This document shows, piece by piece, positions 1-8,782 of a stretch of 64,000 bases of DNA. The stretch comes from Caballeronia fortuita (GTDB taxonomy: Bacteria > Pseudomonadota > Gammaproteobacteria > Burkholderiales > Burkholderiaceae): the NCBI RefSeq assembly GCF_001544835.2, contig NZ_FCNX02000014.1, positions 151,492-215,491 of the forward strand, read 5' to 3'. Each line of letters begins with the position of its first letter. Position 1 is the first letter of the stretch. The position numbers and the translations under genes were made by a program. Below the pieces are notes generated by a model. It saw only the letters and a list, made by a program, of their open reading frames with translations, did no database searches and was not told where the DNA came from.

Positions 1-416
1 CTTTCATTCAGGAAGCGAATACGCCTAAGCGCAAGGCTTTTATCGAGGCTTATCTGAAGGAATTCAAGCCGAAGAACGAACGTATCGATTCGCCGGTTTC
101 AGCGGCGCAAGGTTATGACTCGGTGTATCTGCTCGCTGCCGCGATCAAGCAGGCGGGTTCTACCGATGGGCCCAAGGTCAAGGATGCGCTCGAGAACCTG
201 AGCACTAAAGTCGAAGGCGTCGTGATGGTGTATGACAAGCCCTTTACGAAGGGCGATCACGAAGCTATCACGCCTAATGTGCCGGTTATCGGGGAGGTCA
301 AGAGCGGGCGCGTGGTTTATGCGTATGACGCCGATAAGAAGGGCGGTGGGACGCTGCGGTCCAAGCAGACTGCTACTGCTACTGCTACTGCTACTACTGC
401 CGCTGCGGCGAATTGA
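1..416 (+). CDS. Branched-chain amino acid ABC transporter substrate-binding protein (C-terminal part)
   Basis: The reading frame is open from the window edge and stops at TGA 414-416, so only the last 138 or so residues are visible. They match the end of periplasmic Leu/Ile/Val-type binding proteins (type 1 periplasmic fold): a helix ending YDSVYLLAAAIKQAG, then the KDALENL helix and a VVMVYDKPFTKGDHEAI stretch. It would capture amino acids or related amides in the periplasm and deliver them to the permeases encoded downstream. The last ~15 residues are a Thr/Ala tail encoded by a short hexanucleotide repeat, which is unlikely to be part of the fold. A 650-base repeat element separates it from livH, unusual for this operon type. 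Confidence 0.85.
   Translation, partial: FIQEANTPKRKAFIEAYLKEFKPKNERIDSPVSAAQGYDSVYLLAAAIKQAGSTDGPKVKDALENLSTKVEGVVMVYDKPFTKGDHEAITPNVPVIGEVKSGRVVYAYDADKKGGGTLRSKQTATATATATTAAAAN
369..392. repeat. Hexanucleotide microsatellite in the 3' end of the binding-protein gene
   Basis: Four tandem copies of ACTGCT, followed by a degenerate ACTACTGCC. They encode an alternating Thr-Ala tail just before the stop codon. Because the unit is six bases, copy-number change would lengthen or shorten the tail without a frameshift. Confidence 0.8.
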
Positions 417-431
417 GTTTTTTGTTTCGCC

Positions 432-1030
432 GGATCCCGTTTTCTTTTTGGTTTATTAGCACTGCCCCTGTGCGGGGCGGCAGTCACTTTCTTTGCTGCT
501 GCAAAGAAAGTAACCAAAGAAAGCAGCTTTTCAAGCCCGCGGTCATACGCAGTTTGAGTAGTTCTCTCGTCCACCGTGGCACTCGCCTAACGAGTGTCAT
601 CGTGGGCCCAATCGGGCTTGGATCGCGCACGGTCTGACGAGCCGGAAGTTTTAGGGCGCTGGATCAGCACGAAACAGTTTCGGCACGGCGCTGCGCGCTG
701 CCGTCGGGTCTGCGAGGGAAACCAAGGGTACGCGAGCGCGCTCGCGTACCCGGTCACCCATCGGCTGCGAAGCGGGCCGGGGCTATTTTGTGCTGAACCA
801 GCATGTTGTGCGGCACGATGTGACAGACCGTGCGCGAGCCAAGCTGGGTGATTGTGATGAGGGCACACGTTAGGCGAGTGCCACGTTGGAGGAAAGGACT
901 ACCCAAACTGCGTGTGACCGCGGGCGTGACAGAAGCTGCTTTCTTTGGTTACTTTCTTTGCAGCAGCAAAGAAAGTGACTGCCGCCCCGCACAGGGGCAG
1001 TGCTAATAAACCACGAAGAAAACGGGATTC
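432..1030. repeat. Long inverted-repeat intergenic element
   Basis: Two arms of about 210 bases (432-643 and 822-1030) are inverted copies of each other; the outer core 450-529 is identical to the reverse complement of 933-1012 over 80 bases. Each arm contains its own small hairpin (CTTTCTTTGC, TGCT, GCAAAGAAAG). The centre between the arms carries a 26-base perfect palindrome. I see no coding capacity: the open frames here are short and unlike any protein family I know. It resembles the dispersed non-coding repeats of Burkholderiaceae genomes. It lies between the binding-protein gene and livH, so it may add a terminator or separate promoter. Confidence 0.85.
726..751. repeat. 26-base perfect palindrome at the centre of the inverted-repeat element
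   Basis: GGGTACGCGAGCG is followed directly by its reverse complement. It lies between the two 210-base arms, so the whole element could form nested hairpins or a cruciform. Confidence 0.85.
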
Positions 1031-1066
1031 CACGAAAAGCGCGAAAGCAACCAAAAACGAAAACCC

Positions 1067-1939
1067 ATGATCCTTCTGCAACTCGTCTACAGCGGCATAG
1101 CCCTGGGCATGATCTACGCCGTGATCGCGTTCGGCTATCAACTCACCTTCGCGACATCGGGAACGCTGAACTTCGGCCAGGGTGATGCCCTCATGCTCGG
1201 CGCGCTCGTCGGTCTCACGCTCGTATCCGCAGGCGTCAACTACTGGCTCATGATCCCGCTCGTCTGTCTCTTCGGGCTCGTGCAGGGCGCGTTCGTCGAG
1301 CGCATCGGCGTGCGTCCCGCGATCAAGATCAAATCCGAGTTCGGCTGGATCATGTCAACCATCGCACTCGGCATCATCTTCAAGAACGTCGCCGAAAACG
1401 TCTGGGGCCGCGACGATCTGCGCTTTCCCTCGCCCTTGCCCGAAGCGCCGCTTAAAGTATTCGGAGCGAATGTCCTGCCGATGGAACTTCTCGTCGTCGG
1501 CGGCGCGCTCGTCATGATGCTCGCAGTCGAATTCTTCAATCGCAAGACGATCTTCGGCAAGGCTGTCGTCGCCACCGCCAACGATCGCGATGCGGCCTCG
1601 CTCATGGGCATCAACACCGGTCTCGTCATCACGTTCTCTTACGCGCTTTCCTCTTTGACCGCTGCATTTGCAGGGGTTTTGATCGCGCCGCTGACGCTGA
1701 CCGGCGCAACGATGGGCGCGGTGCTCGGCCTCAAGGCGTTCGCGGTGGCGATCATCGGCGGACTGTCGAGCGGCATGGGCATCATCGTCGGCGGCATGAT
1801 TCTCGGCATCGCGGAGACGACGACAGGCTTCTATATTTCCACCGGCTACAAGGATGTGCCGGGACTCGTGCTGCTCTTGATCGTGCTCGCGGTCAAGCCC
1901 GCAGGTCTCTTCGGCAAGACGGCGATCAAGAAAGTCTGA
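1067..1939 (+). CDS. livH: Branched-chain amino acid ABC transporter permease LivH
   Basis: A 290-residue inner-membrane permease of the LivH family. It opens with the typical LVYSGIALGMIYAVIAFGYQLTFATSGTLNFGQGD segment and ends with the conserved run of glycines and the GYKDVPGLVLLLIVLAVKPAGLFG tail. About eight hydrophobic segments are visible and the length is normal for the family. It would form half of the membrane channel of a Leu/Ile/Val-type importer with LivM, whose gene starts 9 bases downstream. The binding protein lies upstream, across the inverted-repeat element. The gene itself looks intact even though the rest of the operon is damaged. Confidence 0.93.
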   Translation: MILLQLVYSGIALGMIYAVIAFGYQLTFATSGTLNFGQGDALMLGALVGLTLVSAGVNYWLMIPLVCLFGLVQGAFVERIGVRPAIKIKSEFGWIMSTIALGIIFKNVAENVWGRDDLRFPSPLPEAPLKVFGANVLPMELLVVGGALVMMLAVEFFNRKTIFGKAVVATANDRDAASLMGINTGLVITFSYALSSLTAAFAGVLIAPLTLTGATMGAVLGLKAFAVAIIGGLSSGMGIIVGGMILGIAETTTGFYISTGYKDVPGLVLLLIVLAVKPAGLFGKTAIKKV

Positions 1940-1948
1940 GGCGCGACG

Positions 1949-2977
1949 ATGAAAGCAAAGAACTGGATCGCGGCACTCATCGGACTCGCTGTACTCGCTA
2001 TCTTTCCGTTGGTGTCGGGCAATCCGTATTACATCCACCTCGTCGAAACCATCATGATCTATGCGATCCTGCTGTTCGGGCTCGATATCGTCGTGGGTTA
2101 TACGGGGCAAGTGTCGCTCGGTCACGCGGGTCTGTTCGGCGTCGGGGCATACACGGCGGGCGTGCTGTTCATCAAGCTCGGCATGCCGTTCTACGTGACC
2201 GCGCCGCTATCGATTCTCGTGACAGCGGGCTTCGGAGCGATTCTCGCGCTTCCCGCACTGCGCGTGTCGGGACCGTATCTCGCGATGGTGACGCTCGCGT
2301 TCGGCACCATCATCCAGATTCTCATCAACGAGATGGACTTCCTCACGAACGGACCGATGGGCCTCAAGATTCCCAAGCCGATGTTCGCGGGGCACAGGCT
2401 CGATGAAGTGCAGTATTACTGGCTCGTCGCGGCATTGCTGGTGGTGTCGCTGATCGTCGTGCATCGCGTGTTGAAGTCGCATCTCGGCCGCGCATTCGAG
2501 GCGTTGCGCGATAGCCCGATCGCATCGGATTGCATGGGTGTGTCGGTGTATCGTTACAAGGTTATCGCGTTCGTCATAAGCGCGGGATTCGCGGGCCTCG
2601 CGGGATGCCTGTATTCGTACTCCGAGCAGTACATCTCGCCCAACACCTATAACTTCGAACTGACGATCCTGTTTCTTCTCGCGATCATCATGGGCGGACG
2701 CAAGACGCGCACGGGCGCGATCATCGGGTCGACGGTCATCGTGATGTTGCCCAAGCTGCTCGACGATATTTCGAACTTCCGTGTCGTCGCGACCGCGCTC
2801 GCGGTGATTGTCGTCGCGGGCGCAGCGTATTCGCTTGCGAAGAAGAGCACGACGCCGCGGCGCGTCGCGGTGCCGATAATTGGCACGGCGGGCCTCGCTG
2901 TGTTTTCGTTCTGGATCGAAGCGTTGACCAGTTATGGCTCGTCAGACCGTGCGCGATCCACGGCTACGGCAAGGTAA
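1949..2977 (+). CDS. livM: Branched-chain amino acid ABC transporter permease LivM, truncated at the C terminus
   Basis: The 342-residue product is clearly LivM up to about residue 325: GYTGQVSLGHAGLFG, LPALRVSGPYLAMVTLAFGTI, and the EALRDSPIASDCMGVSVYRYK loop. Then it changes abruptly after FSFWIEALT into a 16-residue tail (SYGSSDRARSTATAR) encoded partly by a piece of the dispersed repeat. From memory, related Burkholderiaceae proteins continue with further membrane segments and are often fused to the LivG ATPase. Here that part and all of livG are missing. I infer a deletion that joined livM out of frame to livF. The start follows livH by 9 bases. Function of the remaining protein is doubtful. 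Confidence 0.85.
   Translation: MKAKNWIAALIGLAVLAIFPLVSGNPYYIHLVETIMIYAILLFGLDIVVGYTGQVSLGHAGLFGVGAYTAGVLFIKLGMPFYVTAPLSILVTAGFGAILALPALRVSGPYLAMVTLAFGTIIQILINEMDFLTNGPMGLKIPKPMFAGHRLDEVQYYWLVAALLVVSLIVVHRVLKSHLGRAFEALRDSPIASDCMGVSVYRYKVIAFVISAGFAGLAGCLYSYSEQYISPNTYNFELTILFLLAIIMGGRKTRTGAIIGSTVIVMLPKLLDDISNFRVVATALAVIVVAGAAYSLAKKSTTPRRVAVPIIGTAGLAVFSFWIEALTSYGSSDRARSTATAR
2936..2959. repeat. 24-base fragment of the inverted-repeat element at the livM/livF junction
   Basis: Bases 2936-2959 are the exact reverse complement of 620-643, the inner end of the left arm of the upstream element (GGCTCGTCAGACCGTGCGCG then ATCC). A diverged copy also occurs near 823-843. The match covers exactly the point where LivM similarity stops and LivF similarity starts. 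Confidence 0.85.
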
Positions 2978-3669
2978 AAGTCCTCCACGGCATATCGCTA
3001 AGTGTGCCGAAGGCAAAAGTAGTGACCTTGATAGGCTCGAACGGCGCCGGCAAGACGACAACCATGCGCGCGATCTCCGGCATGATCAAGCCGACCGAAG
3101 GCGAAATCACGATGGGTGTCGGCAGCAACACAAAGCGCATCGACTCGCTGGATTCGCACAAGATCGCGCGCCTGGGACTCGCGCATTCTCCCGAAGGACG
3201 CCGCGTCTTCGCGACGATGTCCGTCACCGACAACCTTCTGCTCGGCGCTTTCCCGCGCCTCACGTGGTCAAGACCGAAAGGCGACGTCAACGCCGATCTC
3301 GAACGCGCAATCGAATTGTTCCCGCGTCTGAAGGAACGCCGCCATCAACTCGCAGGCACGCTGTCGGGCGGCGAACAGCAAATGCTCGCAATGGCGCGCG
3401 CCATCATGCTCAACCCCGACCTCGTGCTGCTCGACGAACCATCGATGGGCCTCGCGCCCATTCTTGTCGACGAAGTCTTTCGCATCATCGAACGTCTCAA
3501 GGGCGACGGCGTCACGATGCTGCTCGTCGAGCAGTTCGCCGCCGCCGCCCTCAATGTCGCGGATTACGGCTATGTGCTGGAAAACGGCCGCGTCGCCACG
3601 CACGGTCCCGCAGAACAGTTGCGCAACGATCCCTCGGTGAAAGCGGCCTATCTCGGCGCGAGTCATTGA
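2959..3669 (+). pseudogene. livF: Branched-chain amino acid ABC transporter ATP-binding protein LivF, 5' end lost
   Basis: From 2959 the frame reads HGYGKVKVLHGISLSVPKAK, the normal start of a LivF nucleotide-binding domain, then Walker A (GSNGAGKTT), the signature LSGGEQQ, Walker B (LVLLDEPSMGLAP) and the switch His region (LLVEQFA). It ends at TGA 3667-3669. There is no start codon at the natural N terminus. The frame runs upstream through the repeat scar into livM in another frame, and livM stops at 2977 inside it. The first usable codon is a GTG at 3004 with no ribosome site, which would remove the first beta strands. I call it a likely pseudogene; a short re-initiated protein (3004-3669) remains possible. 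Confidence 0.7.
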
Positions 3670-3752
3670 TTGCCGCACTGCGACAATAGCATTCCGCTCT
3701 ATCATGATGCGGACGCCATCGCGCGCGCCCCGACATCCTGAAAGGAGCTGCC

Positions 3753-4589
3753 ATGATCAGCGGCAAGACCACTCTGATTGCTCACCTCGGCTACCCGACC
3801 GAAGCGTTCAAGGCGCCGATGATCTATAACCCGTGGTTCGACAAACAAGGCATCGACGCCGTCGTCATGCCGATGGGCGTCAAGCCGGACGACTACGCCG
3901 CGTTCCTGCCGCATCTTTTCAAGCTCACGAACATTCGCGGCGCGCTCGTCACGATGCCGCACAAAATCGTGACCGTCGGCCTCATGGACGAGGTCAGTCC
4001 CACCGCGCGCATTGCAGGCGCGTGCAATGCGATTCTCAAACGCGACGACGGCACGCTCGTCGGCGATCAATTCGATGGTGCGGGCTTCGTGCGCGGTGTC
4101 GAGCGTAAAGGCCGCAAGCTTGCGGGCACGCGCGTGCTCGTGCTCGGCAGCGGCGGCGTAGGCTCGCCCATCGCGGCATCGCTCGCGGGGGCGGGTGTCG
4201 CCGAACTCGCGATCTTCGATACGAACACGGCGTCCGTCGAAGGACTGGCGTCGCGGTTGCGCGAGCACTACCCCAAGCTCATCGTAAGAACCGACACCAA
4301 AGATCCCGACGGCTTCGACGTGATCGTCAACGCGACGCCGCTCGGCATGAAAGATACCGATCCCTTGCCCTTCGATATCAACCGCATCGCGCCGGGCACG
4401 TTCGTCGGCGAAGTGGTCATGAAGTCGGAGTACACGCCGCTCTTGCGCGCCGCGAAAGACAAGGGCTGCGCCGTGCAGGTCGGCACGGACATGCTGTTCG
4501 AAATGATCCCCGCGTATCTCGAGTTCTTCGGCTACGGCACCGCCACTGCAGATGAGTTGCGCGCCGTCGCGCAGATCAAGTACGCGTAA
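3753..4589 (+). CDS. Shikimate dehydrogenase family protein (AroE-like)
   Basis: A 278-residue NADP-linked dehydrogenase of the shikimate/quinate family. The substrate domain comes first, with the VTMPHK motif carrying the catalytic lysine. Then AGACNAI, the nucleotide-binding motif VLGSGGVGSPIAASLA (~residues 130-145) and the NATPLGMKDTDPLP motif follow. AAGGAGCTGCC precedes the ATG. The domain order and length fit AroE. It starts AHLGYPTEAFKAPMIYN rather than the usual VIGNPIAHSKSP, so it is probably a divergent paralogue (quinate or other hydroxy-acid dehydrogenase) rather than the biosynthetic AroE. It stands alone. Confidence 0.85.
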   Translation: MISGKTTLIAHLGYPTEAFKAPMIYNPWFDKQGIDAVVMPMGVKPDDYAAFLPHLFKLTNIRGALVTMPHKIVTVGLMDEVSPTARIAGACNAILKRDDGTLVGDQFDGAGFVRGVERKGRKLAGTRVLVLGSGGVGSPIAASLAGAGVAELAIFDTNTASVEGLASRLREHYPKLIVRTDTKDPDGFDVIVNATPLGMKDTDPLPFDINRIAPGTFVGEVVMKSEYTPLLRAAKDKGCAVQVGTDMLFEMIPAYLEFFGYGTATADELRAVAQIKYA

Positions 4590-4718
4590 GCAAGCTTGAG
4601 CGGACATAACCGCGCTTCGTTCCTATACTTCTATCGACATAGCAAGCAGACGCTCATCCTCTGACAAATAGGCCGCTCACGCATCCGTGCGCAGCCCCGA
4701 TAACGGCAGGGAGGAATC

Positions 4719-6644
4719 ATGGGATCGACTGCACCCGGCTTGCCGGCTGACGACAAGCACGAGCCGAAGTCGCACGGACATCCGGCATTGCTCGGGCTTT
4801 CGCTCGCGGCGCTCGGCGTCGTCTACGGCGATATCGGCACGAGTCCGCTCTATACGCTCAAGACCGTGTTCGATCCATCGGGCGGCCTGCCTTTGCAGCC
4901 CGCGAACGTGATCGGCATCGTGTCGCTGATCTTCTGGTCGCTTACCGTGATCGTCTCGCTCAAGTACGTGACGTTGATTCTGCGCGCCAACAATCACGGC
5001 GAAGGCGGCATCATGGCGCTGCTCGCGCTCGCGGCTTCATCGGTCGAATCCAAACAGCGTTTGAAGCACGTGCTTCTGATCGTCGGCGTGATGGGCGCTG
5101 CGCTCTTCTATGGCGATGGCGTCATCACGCCCGCCATCTCCGTGCTGAGCGCGGTGGAAGGGCTCGAAGTGGCCGCGCCCGGGCTTCAGCCGTATGTCGT
5201 GCCGGTGACGCTCGTCGCGCTGATCGCGCTCTTCGTCATGCAGAAGCACGGCACATCGGGCATCGGCGCAGTGTTCGGTCCGGTGATGGTGCTGTGGTTC
5301 ATCGTGCTGGCCGTGTCGGGCTTCATGAACATCAAGGAATCGCCGCATATTCTCGCGGCGCTCAATCCGCTAGAGGGGCTCGCTTTCTGCGTGCATCATC
5401 GCTGGCTCGCGTTCGTGGCGCTCGGCGCGGTCGTGCTCTCGCTGACCGGCGCCGAAGCGCTCTATGCCGACATGGGCCACTTCGGTTCGCGGCCGATCCG
5501 CCTCACCTGGTTCGCAATTGTCTTTCCCGCGCTCGCGCTCAACTATCTCGGTCAGGGCGCGCTTTTGATGGCCGATCCTACCGCACTGCAAAATCCGTTC
5601 TATCGCCTCTTTCCTTCGTGGATGCTTTATCCGATGGTCGTGCTCTCGACCATCGCCACGGTCATTGCGTCGCAGGCCGTGATATCCGGCACCTATTCGA
5701 TGACCAAGCAGGCGATGCAGCTTGGCTTCCTGCCGCGCATGAGCGTCGTGTACACATCGGCGAAGGAGATCGGGCAGATCTACGTGCCGGGCATCAATTG
5801 GACGCTTCTGCTCGCGGTGGTCGCCGCCGTGATCGGCTTCGGTTCGTCGACCGCGCTCGGCTCCGCATACGGCATCGCCGTGACGGGAACGATGCTCATC
5901 ACGACGATGCTGACCTTCTTCGTGATCCGCTATGCATGGCATTACAACTGGGTGTTGTGCATCTTCTCGACTGCGTTCTTCTTCGTGATCGACGCCATGT
6001 TCTTCTCGGCCAATTGCCTGAAGATCGCGGATGGCGGCTGGTTCCCCGTCGCGATCGGCCTCCTGATGTTCACGGTCATGGCGACGTGGGGACGCGGCGC
6101 GCAGATGATGATCCAGGAAGCGCGCGTGCGCGCCGGCACGATGCCGCTGAAACCTTTCCTCGCGAATCTGCTCGCGCGATCGCCCGCGCGCGTGGAAGGC
6201 ACGGCGATTTTCATGTCGAACGATCCGAGCGGCGTGCCGCATTCGCTGCTCAATAACCTCATGCACAATCGCGTGCTGCACGAACATACCGTGTTTCTCA
6301 CGGTCGCGACCGAGCCTGTGCCGTGGGTCGACGAAGCGCGCCGCGTGTCGATCGAAACGCTCGGCAACGGCTGCTTCCAGGTGACGGTGAACTACGGCTT
6401 CAAGGACGAAGTCGATCTGCCCGCCGCACTGGAAAAGTGCCGTGGCGCGGGGCTCAAGTTCGACCGCGCAACGATTTCGTATTTCATGTCGCGCGCGACC
6501 GTGGTGCCGACGCCCGGCACCGGCATGGCGTTATGGCGCGAACGGCTCTTCGCAATCATGCTGCACAATGTAGGCAACGTCGCGGCCTATCTGCGATTAC
6601 CGGCCGATCGCGTGATCGAGCTCGGTGCGCGCGTCGAGATATGA
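4719..6644 (+). CDS. kup: Low-affinity potassium transporter Kup
   Basis: A 641-residue KUP/HAK/KT transporter. The N terminus has the diagnostic GLSLAALGVVYGDIGTSPLYT motif, then about twelve hydrophobic segments, the GVITPAISVLSAVEGLE motif, and a soluble C-terminal domain from about residue 470. It imports potassium across the inner membrane, probably with protons. The start is set by GGAGG seven bases before ATG 4719. Length and motif order are normal. Neighbours are unrelated, so it is probably a single-gene unit. Confidence 0.96.
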   Translation: MGSTAPGLPADDKHEPKSHGHPALLGLSLAALGVVYGDIGTSPLYTLKTVFDPSGGLPLQPANVIGIVSLIFWSLTVIVSLKYVTLILRANNHGEGGIMALLALAASSVESKQRLKHVLLIVGVMGAALFYGDGVITPAISVLSAVEGLEVAAPGLQPYVVPVTLVALIALFVMQKHGTSGIGAVFGPVMVLWFIVLAVSGFMNIKESPHILAALNPLEGLAFCVHHRWLAFVALGAVVLSLTGAEALYADMGHFGSRPIRLTWFAIVFPALALNYLGQGALLMADPTALQNPFYRLFPSWMLYPMVVLSTIATVIASQAVISGTYSMTKQAMQLGFLPRMSVVYTSAKEIGQIYVPGINWTLLLAVVAAVIGFGSSTALGSAYGIAVTGTMLITTMLTFFVIRYAWHYNWVLCIFSTAFFFVIDAMFFSANCLKIADGGWFPVAIGLLMFTVMATWGRGAQMMIQEARVRAGTMPLKPFLANLLARSPARVEGTAIFMSNDPSGVPHSLLNNLMHNRVLHEHTVFLTVATEPVPWVDEARRVSIETLGNGCFQVTVNYGFKDEVDLPAALEKCRGAGLKFDRATISYFMSRATVVPTPGTGMALWRERLFAIMLHNVGNVAAYLRLPADRVIELGARVEI

Positions 6645-6739
6645 CGGCGCAAATCGGCTGATACGCGTGTCTTTCACGCAGGCAGGCGGCGTCGATTCGA
6701 GCGAGACTCACCAAAGATACGCGGCCCACAGGAGACGCC

Positions 6740-8740
6740 ATGACCGCCAGCAGCACGCCGACTCGCCATCCGTTTCCATCGACCGCGCGTCTCGTCGAGC
6801 GCGGCAAGATCGTCTCCGCGCGCGAGGCCGTGCGCCTGATCCGCTCGGGCGACACTATCGCGACGAGCGGTTTCGTCGGCATCGGCTTCGCGGAGGAAGT
6901 GGCGATCGCGCTGGAAGAGCGCTTCGTCGAAGGCAGCGATCCGATCGCGGATCTCACACTCGTCTACGCAGCAGGACAGGGCGATGGCCGCGGCAAGGGT
7001 CTCAATCATCTCGCGCACGAAGGTCTTGTCAAACGCGTGATTGGCGGTCACTGGGGACTCGTGCCGGGCTTGCAGAAGATGGCGATCGAGAACCGCGTCG
7101 AAGCGTATAACTTGCCGCAAGGCGTAATTTCGCAGCTTTTTCGCGATATCGCCGCGCATCGTCCGGGACAGCTTTCTACGGTTGGCCTCGGCACGTTCGT
7201 CGATCCGCGCAACGGCGGCGGCAAGCTCAACGCGCGCACGACGGAAGACATCGTGCGGCTGATGCCCGTGGACGGCACGGACTATCTGTATTACAAGACG
7301 TTCCCGATCGACGTTGCCATCGTGCGCGGCACCACTGCCGATCTCAACGGCAACGTGACGATGGAAAAGGAAGCGCTGACGCTAGAGGCGTTATCGATTG
7401 CGATGGCCGCGCGCAATTCAGGCGGCATCGTCATCGCGCAGGTCGAACGGCTCGCGGAATCGAACACGCTCAACTCGCGTCAGGTGAAGATACCCGGCGT
7501 GATGGTCGATTGCGTCGTGCTCGCGAAACCCGACAATCACTGGCAGACCTTCGGCGAGCAATACAGCGCGGCGTTTTCCAGCGAATTGCGCGTGGCCGCG
7601 AGTTCGGTGCCGCCCATGCCGCTCACGGAGCGCAAGATCATCGCGCGGCGCGCGGCGTTCGAGCTGATGGCCAATAGCGTCGTGAATCTGGGCATCGGCA
7701 TGCCGGAAGGCATCGCGAGCGTCGCGAACGAAGAGCAGGTGATCGATCTTTTCACGATGACCACGGAGCCTGGCGTAATCGGCGGCATCCCGGCGGGCGG
7801 CCTGAACTTCGGCGCGGCGACGAACACGCAGGCGATCATCGACCAGCCCTATCAGTTCGACTTCTACGATGGCGGCGGCCTCGATATCGCGTTCCTCGGT
7901 CTTGCACAGGCGGACGGTGAAGGCAATCTTAACGTGAGCAAGTTCGGGCCGAAGCTCGCGGGCGCGGGCGGCTTCATCAATATCAGCCAGGCTGCGAAAA
8001 AGGTCGTATTCGTAGGCACTTTCAATGCAGGCAAGCTCGATGTCGCGATCGAAGAGGGCAAGCTCATGATTCGCCGCGAAGGCGATTGCAGGAAGTTCGT
8101 CGATGCAGTCGAGCATCGCACCTTCAGCGGTCGTTACGCGGCCGAGCGCGGACAGACCGTGGTCTATATCACCGAGCGCTGCGTGTTCGAGCTGACCGGC
8201 CGTGGCCTCGCGCTGACGGAAGCAGCGCCGGGCATCGATTTCGAGCGCGACATCATCGCGCAAATGGGCTTCGCGCCGCTGATCGACACGCCGCCGCGTC
8301 TCATGGATGAACGCATCTTCCGCGATGCGCCTATGGGCCTACGCGATATCCTGCTGCGCCTCGATCTGTCCGAGCGTTTCAGCTACGACGCGGAGAAGAA
8401 TCTCTTCTTCATCAACTTCGAAGGGCACGAAGTCAAGAGCCTGAGCGATGTCGAAGCGATACGCGTCGAGGTCGAAAAGCAACTCGCGGGCGTGAAAGCA
8501 AAGCCGCATGCGATCGTGAACTACGATAACTTCTCGATTCGCCCCGACATGCTCGATGCGTATTCGGAGATGGTCACGAAACTCGTCGACGGTCACTACG
8601 ATCGCGTCACGCGCTATACGACGAGCAGCTTCCTGCGCCTGAAGCTGGGCGATGCATTGAAGCGGCGCGGCGTTGCGCCGTATATCTACGAAAGTCCGGA
8701 AGAAGCGCGCGAACACGAAGCGAAACGCGCATCGGAATGA
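6740..8740 (+). CDS. Acyl-CoA:carboxylate CoA-transferase (propionate CoA-transferase type) with C-terminal extension
   Basis: A 666-residue class I CoA-transferase with both halves in one chain. The N-terminal alpha-type half runs to about residue 285. The beta-type half carries the catalytic glutamate at about residue 343 in TTEPGVIGG, followed by GGLNFG. Such enzymes move CoA between short-chain acyl-CoAs and free acids such as acetate or propionate. Known single-chain members are about 520 residues. Here residues ~530-666 form an extra domain (MGLRDILLRLDLSERFSYD through SFLRLKLGDALKRRGVAPYIYE) that I do not recognise. CAGGAGACGCC precedes ATG 6740. The specific substrate cannot be told from sequence. 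Confidence 0.88.
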   Translation: MTASSTPTRHPFPSTARLVERGKIVSAREAVRLIRSGDTIATSGFVGIGFAEEVAIALEERFVEGSDPIADLTLVYAAGQGDGRGKGLNHLAHEGLVKRVIGGHWGLVPGLQKMAIENRVEAYNLPQGVISQLFRDIAAHRPGQLSTVGLGTFVDPRNGGGKLNARTTEDIVRLMPVDGTDYLYYKTFPIDVAIVRGTTADLNGNVTMEKEALTLEALSIAMAARNSGGIVIAQVERLAESNTLNSRQVKIPGVMVDCVVLAKPDNHWQTFGEQYSAAFSSELRVAASSVPPMPLTERKIIARRAAFELMANSVVNLGIGMPEGIASVANEEQVIDLFTMTTEPGVIGGIPAGGLNFGAATNTQAIIDQPYQFDFYDGGGLDIAFLGLAQADGEGNLNVSKFGPKLAGAGGFINISQAAKKVVFVGTFNAGKLDVAIEEGKLMIRREGDCRKFVDAVEHRTFSGRYAAERGQTVVYITERCVFELTGRGLALTEAAPGIDFERDIIAQMGFAPLIDTPPRLMDERIFRDAPMGLRDILLRLDLSERFSYDAEKNLFFINFEGHEVKSLSDVEAIRVEVEKQLAGVKAKPHAIVNYDNFSIRPDMLDAYSEMVTKLVDGHYDRVTRYTTSSFLRLKLGDALKRRGVAPYIYESPEEAREHEAKRASE

Positions 8741-8744
8741 AACG

Positions 8745-8767
8745 AGGGCCGCGATTCGGGCGGCCCT
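8745..8767. terminator. Hairpin between convergent genes
   Basis: AGGGCCGC and GCGGCCCT form a perfect 8-base stem with a 7-base loop between the CoA-transferase stop and the converging permease stop. There is no clear T run on either side, so its terminator role is only probable. Confidence 0.45.
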
Positions 8768-8782
8768 TGCTTCAATGGTTCT

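Noticed and set aside
587..868. Short frames inside the inverted-repeat element on both strands
   Set aside because: They mirror each other because the DNA is an inverted repeat, and neither has a ribosome site or family motif.
1355..2125. 256-codon open frame antisense to livH/livM
   Set aside because: Composed mostly of Arg/Asp/His/Glu, typical of a shadow of GC-rich coding DNA; no ribosome site, and the forward frames are clear permeases.
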